Shown here: in pieces, positions 62,520 through 64,000 of the stretch
Layout of the letters: each line of letters starts with the position of its first letter
Numbering within the stretch: the first letter of the stretch is position 1
Origin: Bacteroidales bacterium
GTDB lineage: Bacteria; Bacteroidota; Bacteroidia; Bacteroidales; UBA932
NCBI GenBank assembly: GCA_017427885.1
Contig: JAFRRW010000017.1
Span: 62,001-126,000, forward strand
Length of the DNA: 64,000 nucleotides
Direction of reading: 5' to 3'
Notes under the pieces: generated by a model
The model's database searches: none
Told to the model about the DNA's origin: nothing
The model's input: the letters and a program-made list of their open reading frames with translations, nothing else
Program-made: the position numbers and the translations under genes

Positions 62520-62550
62520 CAAATATAATCATTTTCCCGACAATTGTCAA
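62520..62550 (-). promoter_or_regulatory. Promoter for trxA and the downstream run
   Basis: On the minus strand TTG (62548-62550), 20 bases, then TATATTTG (62520-62527), a full consensus match. The TTG overlaps the stop codon of the P-II-like gene. The leader to trxA is about 40 bases. Confidence 0.78.
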
Positions 62551-62840
62551 TCAGGGTCGACGGACCAGGAAAAAACCCTGAGCCCCAGGTCCGGCAGTCT
62601 GGAATCGGTCTCCCTGAGGGCCGAGACGATCTTCCGCGCCACGTCGTCATCCTCCACGAAGGACAGCATCACATGGTTCATTTCCGGCCAGGCGTGGTCG
62701 CCCATATGGGGGATGCCGTCGACGCCTCCGCGGCCTCCGACATCGGTCCAGCGGGTGAATCCCCTCTGCCCGAAGGAGTCCAGCAGTTCGATGACATCCT
62801 GGTTGTATGCCTGTGAATATGCTATGAACAAGGCTTTCAT
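62547..62840 (-). CDS. P-II-like ferredoxin-fold protein linked to an RND pump
   Basis: The 97-residue protein (MKALFIAYSQAYNQDVIELLDSFG..) has the beta-alpha-beta pattern of P-II/CutA-like folds and resembles DUF3240-type proteins found next to RND metal or drug pumps; that link is by pattern and context only. Its ATG overlaps the pump stop by four bases, so it is made together with the pump and may sense its substrate or a nucleotide. Confidence 0.7.
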   Translation of the reverse strand: MKALFIAYSQAYNQDVIELLDSFGQRGFTRWTDVGGRGGVDGIPHMGDHAWPEMNHVMLSFVEDDDVARKIVSALRETDSRLPDLGLRVFSWSVDPD

Positions 62841-64000
62841 TTCACTATGAATTTATGTTTACCGGACTGTCTGGCCTCCTGCCTGCAGGCAAAGATGCAG
62901 TAGATGGTCGGAATGAGAACCAGGGTGACGATGGTGGAGAAGGTGAGACCCCAGGCCACCGCCATACCGAGTCCCCTCCACATCTCGGATCCCTCTCCCC
63001 TGCCGAGGGCGAGGGGGAGCATTCCTATGACGGTGGTGAGGGTTGTCATCAAGATGGGCCGCAGACGGCTCTTCGCCGCGGTGACCGTCGCGTCGAGCAC
63101 GGCCATTCCCCTCTCCCTCATAAGGTTTATGTAGTCTATGAGCACGATTCCGTTGTTGACCACTATACCTACAAGGATGAGCACTCCCACCAATGAGATG
63201 ACGTCCAGCTGGATGCCCGTACTCCACAGGCCCAGCAGCACTCCCATGAATCCGAAGGGGATGCTGAACATTATCACGAACGGACTGACGAAATTCTCGA
63301 ACTGGGCAGCCATGACCATATAGACGAGAAGGAATATCAGGAGAAGGAGTATGCCAAGGTCGGTGAACATCTCCTGCTGGTCCTCGAAATCTCCTGACAT
63401 CTCGGTCGTTATGTTATTGGGTATGTTCACGGTCTTGACTATGTCCCTCACCGTTTTGACACCCTCGCTCATCGCCACGCCCTTGGCTGTGATGCCCGTG
63501 ACGGTGATGTACCTCTCACGGTTCTTCCTCTCGATGGTGGGAGGCACCTTCGCTTCCACGACCGTGCCGAGTTCCTTTATCCTCACGGGCTTGCCGGCCG
63601 CGTTATAGATAATCGTGTTCTCGATGTCGGCCACGCTGGAGCGGTAGTCCTTCGCATAGCGGACGCGGATGTTGTACTCGTCTCCCTCCTCACGGAAGTA
63701 GGACATCACCGAACCGTTCATCGCGGCGCTGAAGGCGTTTGCCGCAGTGGTGGAACTGAGGCCGTTGAGGGCAAGTTTCTCCCTGTCGAAATCCACCTGG
63801 TACTCCGGAGTGTAGGAATCGCGGCTGAGCACCACCTGCACGAAATCCCCGCAGACGAGCATCTTGGACTGGACTTCCTTGGCCACGCGGTCGGTCTCGT
63901 CGAAGTCGTAGCCGTAAATCTCGAGGGTCACCATCGTGGCGCCTCCGACTCCTCCCATTCCCTCGGAGACCTGGGAGCGGATGATTTCAGGATACTCGGC
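62837..64000 (-). CDS. RND-family efflux pump inner-membrane protein, 5'-truncated
   Basis: The gene runs off the window edge; 387 C-terminal residues are visible, about the last third of an AcrB/HAE1-type transporter of about 1040. Seen are the porter subdomains (GMGGVGGATMVTLEIYGYD, PEYQVDFDREKLALNGLS) and membrane helices 7-12 (LGILLLLIFLLVYMVMAAQFENFVSPFVIMFSIPFGFMGVLL, VGIVVNNGIVLIDY with the usual NN motif, RLRPILMTTLTTVIGMLPLALG). The substrate class cannot be set from this part. Confidence 0.93.
   Translation of the reverse strand, partial: AEYPEIIRSQVSEGMGGVGGATMVTLEIYGYDFDETDRVAKEVQSKMLVCGDFVQVVLSRDSYTPEYQVDFDREKLALNGLSSTTAANAFSAAMNGSVMSYFREEGDEYNIRVRYAKDYRSSVADIENTIIYNAAGKPVRIKELGTVVEAKVPPTIERKNRERYITVTGITAKGVAMSEGVKTVRDIVKTVNIPNNITTEMSGDFEDQQEMFTDLGILLLLIFLLVYMVMAAQFENFVSPFVIMFSIPFGFMGVLLGLWSTGIQLDVISLVGVLILVGIVVNNGIVLIDYINLMRERGMAVLDATVTAAKSRLRPILMTTLTTVIGMLPLALGRGEGSEMWRGLGMAVAWGLTFSTIVTLVLIPTIYCIFACRQEARQSGKHKFIVK

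Overview
The window looks like a GC-rich chromosomal segment of a Bacteroidota bacterium, most likely an uncultured gut or rumen type Bacteroidales. The phylum call rests on TAnnTTTG-type -7 promoter boxes in the AT-rich gaps, GldH and RicT next to holB, a complete Rnf complex with RseC, DUF1080 and MocA proteins, many LxxC lipoproteins, and the near absence of Shine-Dalgarno sequences. Coding is dense, no stretch over 300 bases lacks a gene, and both ends cut through a gene.

Layout. 2-4362 (+): two tandem paralogous lipoproteins (the first cut by the edge), a SIS-domain isomerase overlapping the second, and a Tat-exported metallophosphoesterase. 4392-15187 (-): a purine operon purE-purL-purM-[phosphodiesterase with PA14]-purH-purD, with folD beyond a repeat element. 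15270-18816 (-): exonuclease III, cysS, flippase-like membrane protein. 18890-21317 (+): PfkB-type adenosine kinase, DUF6913, DUF368 permease. 21265-25720 (-): tatA and tatC enclosing a Tat-signal MocA oxidoreductase, a DUF1080 lipoprotein and a TIM-barrel lipoprotein, probably an envelope 3-keto-glycoside module. 25894-30341: second DUF1080 protein, a glycosidase-like lipoprotein just behind tRNA-Arg(UCU), a C69 dipeptidase and gpmA. 30457-35072: prolyl oligopeptidase, a C4-dicarboxylate transporter and an unknown secreted protein. 35082-38708 (-): mtlA-ptsH-ptsI, a sugar PTS that is uncommon in this phylum. 38854-48022 (-): zinc-ribbon protein, dnaB, DUF3108, rseC, rnfBCDGEA and a small outer-membrane protein. 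48097-50407 (-): two M23 peptidases and a MerR regulator. 50512-55649 (+): alaS, then one reading frame joining an LptF/LptG-type permease to methionyl-tRNA formyltransferase. 55639-64000 (-): metY, trmB, gldH, ricT, holB, a polyprenyl synthase, an outer-membrane protein and trxA in one run, then a P-II-like protein and the end of an RND pump.

The main unexplained signal is a family of four intergenic elements (3105-3223, 5275-5391, 16039-16166, 38745-38843). Each has a conserved core of small hairpins enclosed by a 23-26 bp inverted repeat. The arms pair within a copy, perfectly or with one mismatch, but differ in sequence from copy to copy. Every gap over 100 bp between same-strand genes in this window holds one of these elements, starting 8-11 bases after a stop codon. 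Conserved TIRs, as in MITEs, are not seen, and no T-run follows as in ordinary terminators.
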